Shown piece by piece: positions 10,027 to 18,621 of a stretch of DNA of 64,000 nt. The notes below the pieces were generated by a model. The model was not told the DNA's origin and did not search any database. It saw nothing but the letters and a program-made list of their open reading frames with translations. Position 1 is the stretch's first letter. Each line of letters starts with the position of its first letter. The DNA is from Marinovum algicola (lineage in GTDB: Bacteria; Pseudomonadota; Alphaproteobacteria; Rhodobacterales; Rhodobacteraceae), in contig NZ_FNYY01000019.1 of assembly GCF_900109145.1 (NCBI RefSeq), forward strand, positions 32,419 through 96,418, read 5' to 3'. The position numbers and the translations under genes are program-made.

Positions 10027-10575
10027 ATGATCCACCGCACCGCATCCCGAAGGGCCTGCGTCGCGCCGCTTGGCGTGGCGCTTTGTCTTGCCCTGGCCAG
10101 TTGCGCTCCGCCCCCCGATCCCCCCACCCGCTTTGCCTTTACCGCGCTGGAGCGGGCCCGGGTGCCCGCCCCCGCAGGCGCGCGGCCCGGCAGTTGCTGG
10201 GCCCGCGACGTGACGCCGGCCGTACTCGAGACGCGCACCGCGCAGGTGCTGGAACAGCCCGCCATCCTCAATGCCGACGGCTCGCTGCTGGCGCCGGCAA
10301 TCTATGCCACCGAGATTCAGCAGGAGATCGTCACCCCGCGCCGGGAATATGTCTTCGAGACGCTCTGCGCCGAGGAGATCACGCCGGAATTCGTCGCTTC
10401 GCTGCAACGCGCGCTTCAGGTGCGCGGCAAATACGATGGCGCGATCTCGGGCGAGATCAACCCCGCCACCGAGGCCGCGCTGCGGCTTTATCAGCGGGCG
10501 CAGGGGGTCGAAACGGCGCTGCTGACGATCGAGACCGCCCGCGAGCTGGGGCTGGCGGCGGTCGAGCTGGGCTGA
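10027..10575 (+). CDS. Peptidoglycan-binding lipoprotein
   Basis: 182 aa. The signal peptide ends in a lipobox (LASC, about residue 26), so it is probably an outer- or inner-membrane lipoprotein. The C-terminal half (about 118-175) resembles a PG_binding_1 repeat: LQRALQVRGKYDGAISGEINPATEAALRLYQRAQG. The middle region is rich in Ala/Pro/Thr with two cysteines and is otherwise unassigned. It follows the OB-fold gene by about 40 bp and converges on degP, separated by a strong terminator. It echoes the peptidoglycan-binding repeat in the pseudoprotease at 6407. Confidence 0.8.
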   Translation: MIHRTASRRACVAPLGVALCLALASCAPPPDPPTRFAFTALERARVPAPAGARPGSCWARDVTPAVLETRTAQVLEQPAILNADGSLLAPAIYATEIQQEIVTPRREYVFETLCAEEITPEFVASLQRALQVRGKYDGAISGEINPATEAALRLYQRAQGVETALLTIETARELGLAAVELG

Positions 10576-10583
10576 GCCACAGA

Positions 10584-10616
10584 CAAAAAGGGGCGCCCCG
10601 CAGGACGCCCCCTTTC
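10584..10616. terminator. Bidirectional terminator between lipoprotein gene and degP
   Basis: Stem AAAGGGGCG / CGCCCCCTTT around a 10-nt loop, with A and T runs on both sides, placed between the convergent stops. Confidence 0.8.
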
Positions 10617-10637
10617 GGTCTCACGCAAGGAGCGAGA

Positions 10638-12125
10638 TCATTCTTCCAGACCAAGCGCCACAAAGCGCGGGTCACCGGCGCGCCGCACCAGCAGCAGCAG
10701 CGACTTGCGACCGGCCTCGCGGGCGGCCTCGATCTGCTCTTCCAGGGCGGCGATCTCGGTCACCTTCTGCTGGCCCGCTTCGGTGATGACGTCACCGGCG
10801 CGCAGGCCCTTTTCATAGGCTTCCGACATCTCGTCGACATCGGTCACCACCAGCCCCTCGGCGCTGGCCGGCAGCTCGAGCTGTCCGCGCAGCTCGTCGT
10901 TCATCGGCGAGACGGTGAGGCCGAGGATCTCGGCCTCTGCCGGGGCGGTCTCTTCCAGCGGCTGCGAGGCCGGCACCGCGGTGCCTTCGGCCTCTTCGCG
11001 GCGGCCCAGGGTCACCTTCAGCGTCTGGGTCTTGCCCTCGCGATTGACGACCACTAGAACCGACTTGCCGACGGTGGTGTTGCCCACCTGCCGGACCAGC
11101 GAACGGGTGTCGCTCACGTCGCGGCCATCGAACTTGACGATCACGTCCCCGGCTTCCATGCCGGCTTCCATCGCCGGGCCTTCGGGAACATCAGTCACCA
11201 GCGCGCCGGAGGTGGTCTCGAGCCCCATGGCCTCGGCCACGTCCTCTGTCACGTCCTGGATGCGCACGCCAAGCCAGCCACGGCGGGTCTCGCCGTATTC
11301 CTTGAGCTGGTCGACGACCTTGGTCACCACGTTCGACGCCATCGAAAAGCCGATGCCGATCGAGCCGCCATTGGGCGAAAGGATCGCGGTGTTCACGCCG
11401 ATCACATTGCCGTCCATGTCGAACAGCGGGCCGCCCGAGTTGCCGCGATTGATCGCGGCGTCGGTCTGGATGTAATCGTCATAGGTGCCCGACAGCGCGC
11501 GGTTGCGGGCCGAGACGATGCCGGCCGAAACCGAAAAGCCCTGACCCAGCGGGTTGCCCATGGCCATCACCCAGTCACCGACACGGGCGGTGTCGCTGTC
11601 GCCAAAGCTGACGAAGGGCAGCGCCGCATCGGCCTCGACCTTGAGCAGCGCGATGTCGGTCTTGGGATCGGTGCCGATCACTTCGGCCGGCAGCTCCCGG
11701 CCGCCGAAGAACTCGATCAGGATCTCGTCCGCGCCGTCAATCACGTGGTTGTTGGTGACCACGAAGCCGTCTTCAGAGATCACGAAGCCCGAACCCAGCG
11801 CCGAGGACCGGCGCGGCCGGTCGCCCTGCCCCTGACCGTTGCGGTCCTGGAACTCGCGAAAGAAATCCTCGAAGGGCGAGCCTTCGGGAACGATGCCCTG
11901 CGGGCCGGTGCGGCCGGCGACGGTGGTCGTGGTGGTGATGTTGACCACGGCCGGGCTGATGCTTTCGGCCAGATCGGCAAAGCTGTCAGGTGCGCCGCGC
12001 GCCGCGGCAGCCAGCGCCTGGGTCAGCACGAACATCACCGAGATGCCCAGCATCCACAGCATGCGCAGACGCGCGGGATGCGTCTGGTGCTCTGCTCGGG
12101 CAATTGCATTGAATTGGGGTCTCAA
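10638..12125 (-). CDS. degP: Periplasmic serine protease/chaperone DegP (HtrA family)
   Basis: ATP-independent periplasmic quality-control protease. 495 aa: signal/membrane segment (MLWMLGISVMFVLTQALAAAA, about 22-43), trypsin-like domain and two C-terminal PDZ domains (about 285-380 and 415-490). The triad is intact: His127 in VVTNNHVID, Asp157 in DPKTDIALL, Ser230 in INRGNSGGP. The start is TTG at 12125 because AGGAGGAG sits 8 nt upstream; the ATG at 12185 has no such site and adds an unrelated 20 residues. It lies downstream of hflK-hflC-DUF2065, the usual alphaproteobacterial arrangement, but a 176-bp gap suggests its own promoter too. Confidence 0.93.
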   Translation of the reverse strand: MRPQFNAIARAEHQTHPARLRMLWMLGISVMFVLTQALAAAARGAPDSFADLAESISPAVVNITTTTTVAGRTGPQGIVPEGSPFEDFFREFQDRNGQGQGDRPRRSSALGSGFVISEDGFVVTNNHVIDGADEILIEFFGGRELPAEVIGTDPKTDIALLKVEADAALPFVSFGDSDTARVGDWVMAMGNPLGQGFSVSAGIVSARNRALSGTYDDYIQTDAAINRGNSGGPLFDMDGNVIGVNTAILSPNGGSIGIGFSMASNVVTKVVDQLKEYGETRRGWLGVRIQDVTEDVAEAMGLETTSGALVTDVPEGPAMEAGMEAGDVIVKFDGRDVSDTRSLVRQVGNTTVGKSVLVVVNREGKTQTLKVTLGRREEAEGTAVPASQPLEETAPAEAEILGLTVSPMNDELRGQLELPASAEGLVVTDVDEMSEAYEKGLRAGDVITEAGQQKVTEIAALEEQIEAAREAGRKSLLLLVRRAGDPRFVALGLEE

Positions 12126-12301
12126 TTGAAGAACTCCTCCTGTTTGACCGCACGCCGCGGTCACTGCCTGAATAACCAGTGCCAATGTAGGTACTCAAAA
12201 GCCACAAACAAAGGAACTCTCGCGCCTTCAACCACCTGTGATTTGATCGTGAAGAAAGTAACACATCCGCAACCGGCCCACGATCACATCCGCGGCAGAC
12301 C

Positions 12302-12499
12302 TCATCCGCCCAGCGTCTTGGCGATCCAGACCATCAGCACGCCGAGCACCAGTGCCAGCAGGCCGAGGTTGCGGCGCTGGGTCTCCGGCAGGGCGCGCAA
12401 CGCTTCCAGCAGCTGTTCCACAAGCGAAGGGGCCAGCGCATAGGCCAGCCCCTCCACGATCAAGACCAGCCCGAGGGCCAGAAATGCGGTTTCGATCAT
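12302..12499 (-). CDS. DUF2065 small inner-membrane protein
   Basis: 65 aa, almost entirely two membrane helices (FLALGLVLIVEGLAYALAP and LGLLALVLGVLMVWIA) joined by a short loop (EALRALPETQRR). The family is DUF2065, commonly encoded right after hflC. Its start codon overlaps the hflC stop by 4 bp, so translation is coupled. No biochemical role is known to me; the conserved position suggests a link with the HflKC complex or its protease partner. Confidence 0.88.
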   Translation of the reverse strand: MIETAFLALGLVLIVEGLAYALAPSLVEQLLEALRALPETQRRNLGLLALVLGVLMVWIAKTLGG

Positions 12500-13530
12500 T
12501 GCGTCACGGCCGCGTCGCCGCTGTCGTCGACCGGTGCCTCGGGGGCGGGGGTCGTTTCGGGCGACGGCGCGTCGGCGGGCGCCGCTTCGGATGCCTCCTC
12601 GGCCGGGGCCTCAGCCGCGGGGGCCGCGGCCGTATCGCGCCGCCGGTCGGCCTGCGCCCCGGTGTCGGATTTCAGATAGTTGAAGAAATCGCTGTCGGGC
12701 GACAGGACCAGCGTCGAATTGCCTTCCTGCAAGGCACGCTGATAGGCGGTAAGCGACCGGTAGAACTCGAAGAACTCCGGGTCTTCGCCAAAGGCCGCGG
12801 CAAAGATGCCGTTCCGACGGGCGTCGGCCTCACCGCGGATGATCTCGGCCTGGCGGGCCGCATCCGAGGTCAGCTCGACCACGGTCCGGTCTGCCTGGGC
12901 GCGCACCCTCTGCGCCGCCTCGTTACCGCGGGCGCGTTCATCGGTCGCCTCCCGCTCACGCTCGGCGCGCATCCGCGCAAAGGTCGCATCGAGGTTTTCC
13001 GCCGGCAGGTCGGTGCGCTTGAGCCGCACATCGAGCAGGTCGAGGCCCAGCTCGCGGGCATCCTCCAGCGCGCCATTGCGGATCCGCAGCATCAGCGCGG
13101 CCCGGTCGGAGCTCAGGATATCGTTGGACGAGACCGAGCCGAGGATTTCCCGGGTCTGCGACCGCAGGATCGAGTCGAGCCGTTGCCCGGCCACCTCGAT
13201 CGCCAGGTCGCCGCCGGCACCGGTGGCTTCGCGGAACTGGTTCACATCGGCGATCCGGTAGCGCGCGAAGGCATCGACCACCAGGCGGCGATCATCCAGC
13301 GGCGTCACTTCGAGCGGATCGACATCGCGGCTCAGGATACGGTCGTCATAGCGCACCACGTCCTGGATCAGCGGCAGCTTGAAGTTCAGCCCCGGCTCTT
13401 CCTTGACCGCGACCACGCGGCCAAATTGCAGCACCAGCGCCTTTTCGCGTTCGTCGACGATGAACACCGCCGACAGGGCCACCATCAGGGCGACCACGGC
13501 GACGGGCAGAAGATAGGTGGTTCTCCGCAT
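12496..13530 (-). CDS. hflC: HflC, SPFH-domain regulator of FtsH
   Basis: 344 aa. One N-terminal membrane anchor (LLPVAVVALMVALSAVFIV) is followed by a periplasmic band-7/SPFH domain and a coiled-coil region (about 185-275: ARMRAEREREATDERARGNEAAQRVRAQ), then an Ala/Glu/Pro-rich tail that is longer than in the E. coli protein. With HflK it forms a cage around FtsH and modulates membrane-protein degradation. Its start codon overlaps the hflK stop by one base (TGATG). Confidence 0.94.
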   Translation of the reverse strand: MRRTTYLLPVAVVALMVALSAVFIVDEREKALVLQFGRVVAVKEEPGLNFKLPLIQDVVRYDDRILSRDVDPLEVTPLDDRRLVVDAFARYRIADVNQFREATGAGGDLAIEVAGQRLDSILRSQTREILGSVSSNDILSSDRAALMLRIRNGALEDARELGLDLLDVRLKRTDLPAENLDATFARMRAEREREATDERARGNEAAQRVRAQADRTVVELTSDAARQAEIIRGEADARRNGIFAAAFGEDPEFFEFYRSLTAYQRALQEGNSTLVLSPDSDFFNYLKSDTGAQADRRRDTAAAPAAEAPAEEASEAAPADAPSPETTPAPEAPVDDSGDAAVTQ

Positions 13531-14717
13531 CAGTTGGACCCTCCGGTATTGGTGGTGGCGGTGTTGCGGCGCAGTTCATTGAGCGGGAGATAGGGGACAA
13601 CGCCCTGCCCGCCGCCGGCGCCGTTTTCGTCGAGGATGATCTTGTCGACCCGGCCCAGCACCTGCTCCATGGTTTCGAGATAGAGGCGGCGGCGGGTGAC
13701 TTCCGGCGCCTTTTCGTATTCCTGCAAGACGGCAGAGAAGCGGCTGGCTTCACCTTCGGCCTCGTTCACCACCTGGGCGCGATAGCCTTCGGCCTGCTCG
13801 AGAAGCTGCGCGGCTTCACCCCGCGCCTCGGCGAGAACCCGGTTGGCGTAGGCGTCGGCGACGTTTTGCAGACGGTCCCGCTCCTGCTCGGCGGCCTGAA
13901 CATCGCGGAAGGCCGCGATGACCGGCGTCGGCGGGTCGGCCTTGTCAAAGTTGACACGGACGATGTTGACGCCGCTGTCATAGCTGTCGAGCGTCGACTG
14001 GATCAGATCCTGAAGCCGCGCGGCGATCACGCCCCGGTCGCGGTTGAGGATCGGCGCCAGATCGGATTGCGCGATGATCTCGCGCATGGCCGATTCCGAC
14101 ACCGCCCGGATGGTCGGCTGCGGCTGGCGCAGGTTGAACAGGAATTTCGCCGGATCGTTGATGTTCCAGACCACCTGGAAATCGATGTCGACGATATTCT
14201 CGTCCCCGGTCAGCATCAGGCCGGCATCGCTGCCACGGCCGCCGACGCCGATGTCTTCGGTCTGTTCTCGGGTCACCGGAATGACCTCGGCGGTGACCAG
14301 AGGCCAGGGCGCAAAGTTCAGACCGGGGCTGCCGGTGCTGGAGTAATCGCCGAGAAACAGCTCGACCGATTGTTCCTCGGGCTTGACGGTATAAAAGCTC
14401 GCCATCGCCCAGAGGATCACCGCGCCGACAATGCCGAGGCCGATGGTGCCCCGGGTCAGCATCGGGCCATTGCCCCGGCCGCCACCGCCGCCGCCGCCGT
14501 TCTGACGGCCATCGCCGCCGCGTCCGCCCATGAGCACACGAAGCTGCTCCTGGCCTTTCTTCATCAATTCGTCGATCTCGGGGATCTGTGGGTTCTCGCC
14601 GTCGCCGGGGCGACGTCCGCCGCCCCTCTTGCCACCGCCGGAGCCGCGCCCGTCGTCGCCCGATCCACCCGAGCCGCCAGAGCCACCGCCCCAGGGTCCG
14701 CCAGAATTGCCTGCCAT
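13530..14717 (-). CDS. hflK: HflK, SPFH-domain regulator of FtsH
   Basis: 395 aa. The long Gly-rich N-terminus is typical of HflK (GGPWGGGSGGSGGSGDDGRG and a second Gly run), followed by a membrane segment (LGIVGAVILWAMASFY, about 96-111) and an SPFH domain beginning VKPEEQSVELFLG. A coiled coil around residues 270-340 probably packs against HflC. First gene of the hflK-hflC-DUF2065 operon, with degP following. The Gly/Asp-rich start lies about 70 bp from the glutathione reductase stop, so read-through from upstream is possible. Confidence 0.95.
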   Translation of the reverse strand: MAGNSGGPWGGGSGGSGGSGDDGRGSGGGKRGGGRRPGDGENPQIPEIDELMKKGQEQLRVLMGGRGGDGRQNGGGGGGGRGNGPMLTRGTIGLGIVGAVILWAMASFYTVKPEEQSVELFLGDYSSTGSPGLNFAPWPLVTAEVIPVTREQTEDIGVGGRGSDAGLMLTGDENIVDIDFQVVWNINDPAKFLFNLRQPQPTIRAVSESAMREIIAQSDLAPILNRDRGVIAARLQDLIQSTLDSYDSGVNIVRVNFDKADPPTPVIAAFRDVQAAEQERDRLQNVADAYANRVLAEARGEAAQLLEQAEGYRAQVVNEAEGEASRFSAVLQEYEKAPEVTRRRLYLETMEQVLGRVDKIILDENGAGGGQGVVPYLPLNELRRNTATTNTGGSN

Positions 14718-14787
14718 TTCCGCTCTTCCCTTCAGGTTCGCTTCATCTCTTGTCCTCTCCCTAAAATCGGGGAGCGGACGGTCATAT

Positions 14788-16146
14788 TCAACCCGTACGT
14801 ACCGGAGTCCGCATGGTCACGATCTCTTCGGACATGGTCGGATGCACCGCCACGGTCCGGTCGAAATCCTCTTTGGTCGCCCCCATCTTCACGGCGATGC
14901 CGGCCAGCTGGATCATCTCGCCGGCCTGCGGCGCCACGATGTGGCAGCCCAGAACCTTGCGGCTCTCCTGGCTGACCACGAGCTTCATCATCACCCGGTC
15001 GGACTTGCCGATAAAGGCGGTGTGCATCGGCCGGAACGAGGTGCAATAGACCTCGATCGGCTCGCGCTCGCGCGCCGCCTCTTCGCTCAAGCCCACGGTG
15101 CCCATCTCGGGCTGGGTGAAGATCGCGCTGGGGATCATCTCGTGATCGACCGGCGTCGGGTTGCCCTTGAACACGGTCTCGACAAAGGCCATGCCCTCGC
15201 GGATCGCCACCGGGGTGAGGTTGACCCGGTTGGTCACATCGCCGATGGCATAGACCGAGGGCACCGCCGTCTGGCTGTATTCATCCACCTCGATCTGGCC
15301 GCCGCGGCCCAGCTTCACGCCGATTTCCTCGAGGCCCAGATCCTTGGAATTGGGCGCCCGGCCGGTCGCGAACATCACCTGATCGACGGTGTATTCCTGG
15401 CCGTTGGTGGCCTTGACCCAGATGCCGTCGTCGACCTTCTTCATCTCGAGCACATTGGTGCCGAGGTGCAGATCGACACCGTTCTGAATCATCTCTTCCG
15501 AGACCAGCCCGCGCGCCTCTTCGTCGAAGCCCCGCAGGATCTGCGCGCCGCGATAGAATTGCGTGGTCTTCACGCCCAAGCCATTCATGATGCAGGCAAA
15601 TTCACAGGCGATATAGCCACCGCCGACGATCAGCATGCGTTCCGGCAACACGTCGAGATGGAAGATCTCGTTCGAGGTGATCGCCAGCTCCGCGCCGGGG
15701 ATATCCGGCCGCACCGGCCAGCCGCCGGTGGCAACAAGGATATGTTTGGCGGTCTTTGTCTCGCCGGTCGAAAGCTCCACCGTATGCGGATCGGAGATCC
15801 GGGCGCGGGCGTCGAATGTCTCGACACCGTTGTTGGCCAGGATCTTGCGATAGACCCCTTCCAGCCGGTCAAGTTCGGACTCCAGGGTGCCGCGAAACTT
15901 TGGCCAATCGAAGCCGCCTGCCATCATCGTCCAGCCGTAGTCCTGCGCCTCCTTGGCCGAGACGCCGTAACCCGAGGCAAAGACCATCAGCTTTTTCGGC
16001 ACGCAGCCGCGTTGCACGCAGGTGCCGCCATAGCGGTCTTCCTCGGCCAGAGCGACCTTGGCGCCGGCTTCACCCGCCGCAACCCGTGCAGCGCGGACGC
16101 CACCGGAGCCGCCACCGATGACAAACAGGTCGTAGTCAAATTCCAT
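14788..16146 (-). CDS. gor: Glutathione-disulfide reductase
   Basis: NADPH-dependent reduction of GSSG in the cytosol. 452 aa. The FAD-binding motif GGGSGGVRAARVAA is near the N-terminus, the redox-active disulfide is GGTCVQRGCVPKK (Cys43 and Cys48), the NAD(P) Rossmann motif is IVGGGYIACEFA, and the C-terminal catalytic HPTMSEE supplies the His/Glu pair. Start ATG 16146 has AAGGGA just upstream and gives the standard N-terminus MEFDYDLFVIGGGSGG; the longer ORF overlaps rpiA. It follows rpiA by 10 bp, so the two are probably cotranscribed, linking NADPH from the pentose phosphate pathway with glutathione reduction. Confidence 0.95.
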   Translation of the reverse strand: MEFDYDLFVIGGGSGGVRAARVAAGEAGAKVALAEEDRYGGTCVQRGCVPKKLMVFASGYGVSAKEAQDYGWTMMAGGFDWPKFRGTLESELDRLEGVYRKILANNGVETFDARARISDPHTVELSTGETKTAKHILVATGGWPVRPDIPGAELAITSNEIFHLDVLPERMLIVGGGYIACEFACIMNGLGVKTTQFYRGAQILRGFDEEARGLVSEEMIQNGVDLHLGTNVLEMKKVDDGIWVKATNGQEYTVDQVMFATGRAPNSKDLGLEEIGVKLGRGGQIEVDEYSQTAVPSVYAIGDVTNRVNLTPVAIREGMAFVETVFKGNPTPVDHEMIPSAIFTQPEMGTVGLSEEAAREREPIEVYCTSFRPMHTAFIGKSDRVMMKLVVSQESRKVLGCHIVAPQAGEMIQLAGIAVKMGATKEDFDRTVAVHPTMSEEIVTMRTPVRTG

Positions 16147-16156
16147 GAAGGATCCC

Positions 16157-16957
16157 TTAATCGCGTTTCCAGTCGCCGAGGTCGGCGAACATGTTCTCGT
16201 TTTCCACGAAATCGAGGCGTTCATTCTCGGTTTCGCCGGTGTTGATGTCGCGCAACTCGATGCGGCCGTCGCCGAAACCCACAATCACCGTATCGCAGAT
16301 ATCCACGAAAAGCCCGTTTTCAACAACGCCGGGGATCTGATTGAGCACCAGCGACAATTGCCGCGGGTCGCCGATCCGGCCGAGATGCAGGTCGAGGATG
16401 TGGTTGCCCTCATCGGTAACATATGGCGCGTCGCCCGTCATCCGCAGCGTCGAATTGCGGCCCATCACATCCATCGACACCAGCATTTCCTCGATCAGCG
16501 CCTGGGTCGTCGGCCAGCCGAAGGGGATCACCTCGACCGGCAGCGGAAAGGCCCCCAGGTGCTCGACCCGCTTGGCGGCATCGGCGATCACCACCATCTG
16601 ATCCGAGGCCGTGGCGACGATCTTTTCCTGCAACAGCGCGCCGCCGCCGCCCTTGATCAGGTTGAAGTTGCCGTCGAATTCATCGGCGCCATCGATGGTG
16701 ACATCGAGCCAGCGCGCCTCGTCGAGACTGATGACGGTGATCCCCACCTCGCGCGCCAGCTCGGCGGTGCGGGTCGAGGTCGGCACACCGCGAAACCGCA
16801 GCCCCTCCTCGCGCACCCGTTCGCCCAGGCAGCGCACCAGCCAGGCGGCGGTGGAGCCGGTTCCCAGGCCGACACGCATGCCATCCTCGACGAGGTCGGA
16901 TGCACGTTTGGCGGCCACGAACTTGGCCTTGTCAATTGGCGACAATTCTCCGGACAT
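16157..16957 (-). CDS. rpiA: Ribose-5-phosphate isomerase A
   Basis: Interconverts ribose 5-phosphate and ribulose 5-phosphate. 266 aa, slightly longer than the usual 220-235 because of a C-terminal extension ending MFADLGDWKRD. Hallmarks are GLGTGSTAAW (phosphate loop), DGADEFDGNFNLIKGGGGAL with the catalytic Asp/Lys region, and EVIPFGW. The start ATG 16957 gives MSGELSPIDKAKFVAAKRA; the 46 residues upstream in the open frame show no family similarity. Divergent from sdaA across a 233-bp intergenic region. Confidence 0.94.
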   Translation of the reverse strand: MSGELSPIDKAKFVAAKRASDLVEDGMRVGLGTGSTAAWLVRCLGERVREEGLRFRGVPTSTRTAELAREVGITVISLDEARWLDVTIDGADEFDGNFNLIKGGGGALLQEKIVATASDQMVVIADAAKRVEHLGAFPLPVEVIPFGWPTTQALIEEMLVSMDVMGRNSTLRMTGDAPYVTDEGNHILDLHLGRIGDPRQLSLVLNQIPGVVENGLFVDICDTVIVGFGDGRIELRDINTGETENERLDFVENENMFADLGDWKRD

Positions 16958-17190
16958 TGTGAGCGACTCCCTCAAGCTTCGCGGAGTTATAGGAAATCGC
17001 CGGTGGGGTTGCGAGACCGTTTCGGCACGCATTTTCCCGGATTCGCGCAGTTTTGCGTGATCTTCGGGGCGTTTGCGCCGCTCACACGGCCGCAAAGCCG
17101 CGCAAGACGTCGCTTTCCGCCCTTGGAATCTCTGATCCGGGCTGTACCACTCGTCCCGAACCCGCCAACCCGCGCAAGGGAGAGCTTTTG

Positions 17191-18564
17191 ATGTTTCTGT
17201 CGGTTTTCGAGATGTTCAAGGTCGGCATCGGCCCGTCCTCGTCGCACACCATGGGCCCCATGGTCGCCGCCGCGCGTTTCCTCGAGACGATGCGCGGCTC
17301 TCCGTTTGAGTTCAAAGGCTTGCAGGCGAATCTCCACGGGTCTCTCGCCTTTACCGGCGTCGGTCATGCGACCGACCGCGCCACCATCCTCGGCCTGGCC
17401 GGCTTTACTCCTGAAAGCTATGATGCCGCCCGCGCAGAGGCCGAGTTTGCCCGTATCCAGAGTGAAAAAACCATTTGCCCGGAGGGGCTCGGAACGCTTT
17501 CTTTTGATCCCAAGAGCGATCTGGTGTTCGATTTCGGCCCCAATCTTCCCGGCCATGCCAACGGCATGGTCCTGCGCGCGCGCGATGCCCAGGGCGACGT
17601 GATCCTGTCGGAAACCTATTATTCCATTGGCGGCGGCTTTGTGGTGACCGAGGCCGAATTGGCCGAAGGCCGCGACAAGGACGATGGGCCGCCGGTGCCC
17701 TACCCCTTCAAGAGCGCCTCGGAAATGCTTGAAATGGCGGCGTCTTCCGGCAAGACCATCGCCGATATGAAACGCGCCAACGAGGTGTCGCGCGGCGGGC
17801 ACGACCGGCTGGAAAAGGGCCTCGACCGGATTTGGCAGGTGATGAACGACTGCATCGATCGCGGCCTCGAAAGCGGCGGCACCCTGCCGGGCGGGCTCAA
17901 CGTGCGGCGGCGGGCGCAGAATATCCACGAGGCGCTGCTGGCCGAGCGCGGCCGCAACCTCTCGGCGCCACATACGATCAACGACTGGATGAGCGCCTAT
18001 GCCATGGCGGTCAACGAAGAGAATGCCGCCGGAAATCAGGTGGTTACCGCGCCCACCAATGGCGCAGCGGGGGTGGTGCCGGCGGTGATCCGTTACTGGC
18101 TCGACCATGTGCCGGGCGCCACGCGCGCAGGCGTGCCGGATTTCCTGCTCACCGCCTCGGCGATTGGCGGGCTGGTGAAATACAATGCCTCGATTTCCGG
18201 CGCCGAAGCCGGCTGCCAGGCCGAGGTCGGCTCGGCCGCCGCCATGGCCGCCGCCGGGCTTTGCGCGGCGATGAAGGGCACGCCGGAACAGATTGAGAAT
18301 GCAGCGGAAATCGCGTTGGAGCATCATCTGGGAATGACCTGCGATCCGGTCAAGGGGCTGGTGCAGGTGCCCTGTATCGAGCGCAACGGGCTGGGTGCGA
18401 TCAAGGCGGTCTCCGCCGCAAGTCTCGCGCTGCGCGGCGACGGAGACCATTTCGTGCCGCTCGATGCGGTGATCGAGACGATGCGCCAGACCGGGGCCGA
18501 CATGCACGAAAAGTACAAGGAAACGTCGCTCGGCGGGCTGGCGGTCAACGTGCCAAACTGTTGA
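17191..18564 (+). CDS. sdaA: L-serine ammonia-lyase (iron-sulfur type)
   Basis: Deaminates L-serine to pyruvate and ammonia. 457 aa, a single-chain form with the N-terminal beta domain ([23 protein letters not shown]) and the C-terminal catalytic alpha domain. The cluster-binding cysteines are visible in [20 protein letters not shown] and [16 protein letters not shown], consistent with an oxygen-sensitive 4Fe-4S centre. Start ATG 17191 has AAGGGAGAG upstream; the open frame before it is not conserved. A terminator follows immediately. Confidence 0.95.
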   Translation: MFLSVFEMFKVGIGPSSSHTMGPMVAAARFLETMRGSPFEFKGLQANLHGSLAFTGVGHATDRATILGLAGFTPESYDAARAEAEFARIQSEKTICPEGLGTLSFDPKSDLVFDFGPNLPGHANGMVLRARDAQGDVILSETYYSIGGGFVVTEAELAEGRDKDDGPPVPYPFKSASEMLEMAASSGKTIADMKRANEVSRGGHDRLEKGLDRIWQVMNDCIDRGLESGGTLPGGLNVRRRAQNIHEALLAERGRNLSAPHTINDWMSAYAMAVNEENAAGNQVVTAPTNGAAGVVPAVIRYWLDHVPGATRAGVPDFLLTASAIGGLVKYNASISGAEAGCQAEVGSAAAMAAAGLCAAMKGTPEQIENAAEIALEHHLGMTCDPVKGLVQVPCIERNGLGAIKAVSAASLALRGDGDHFVPLDAVIETMRQTGADMHEKYKETSLGGLAVNVPNC

Positions 18565-18571
18565 TACAAAA

Positions 18572-18605
18572 GCAAAAGGCCGGAGCGCTTGCCCCGGCCT
18601 TTTGT
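18572..18605. terminator. Bidirectional terminator after sdaA
   Basis: Stem AAAAGGCCGG / CCGGCCTTTT with a GC-rich loop and flanking A/T runs, located between the sdaA stop and the convergent stop of the next gene. Confidence 0.85.
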
Positions 18606-18621
18606 ACGATATCCGCGAGCC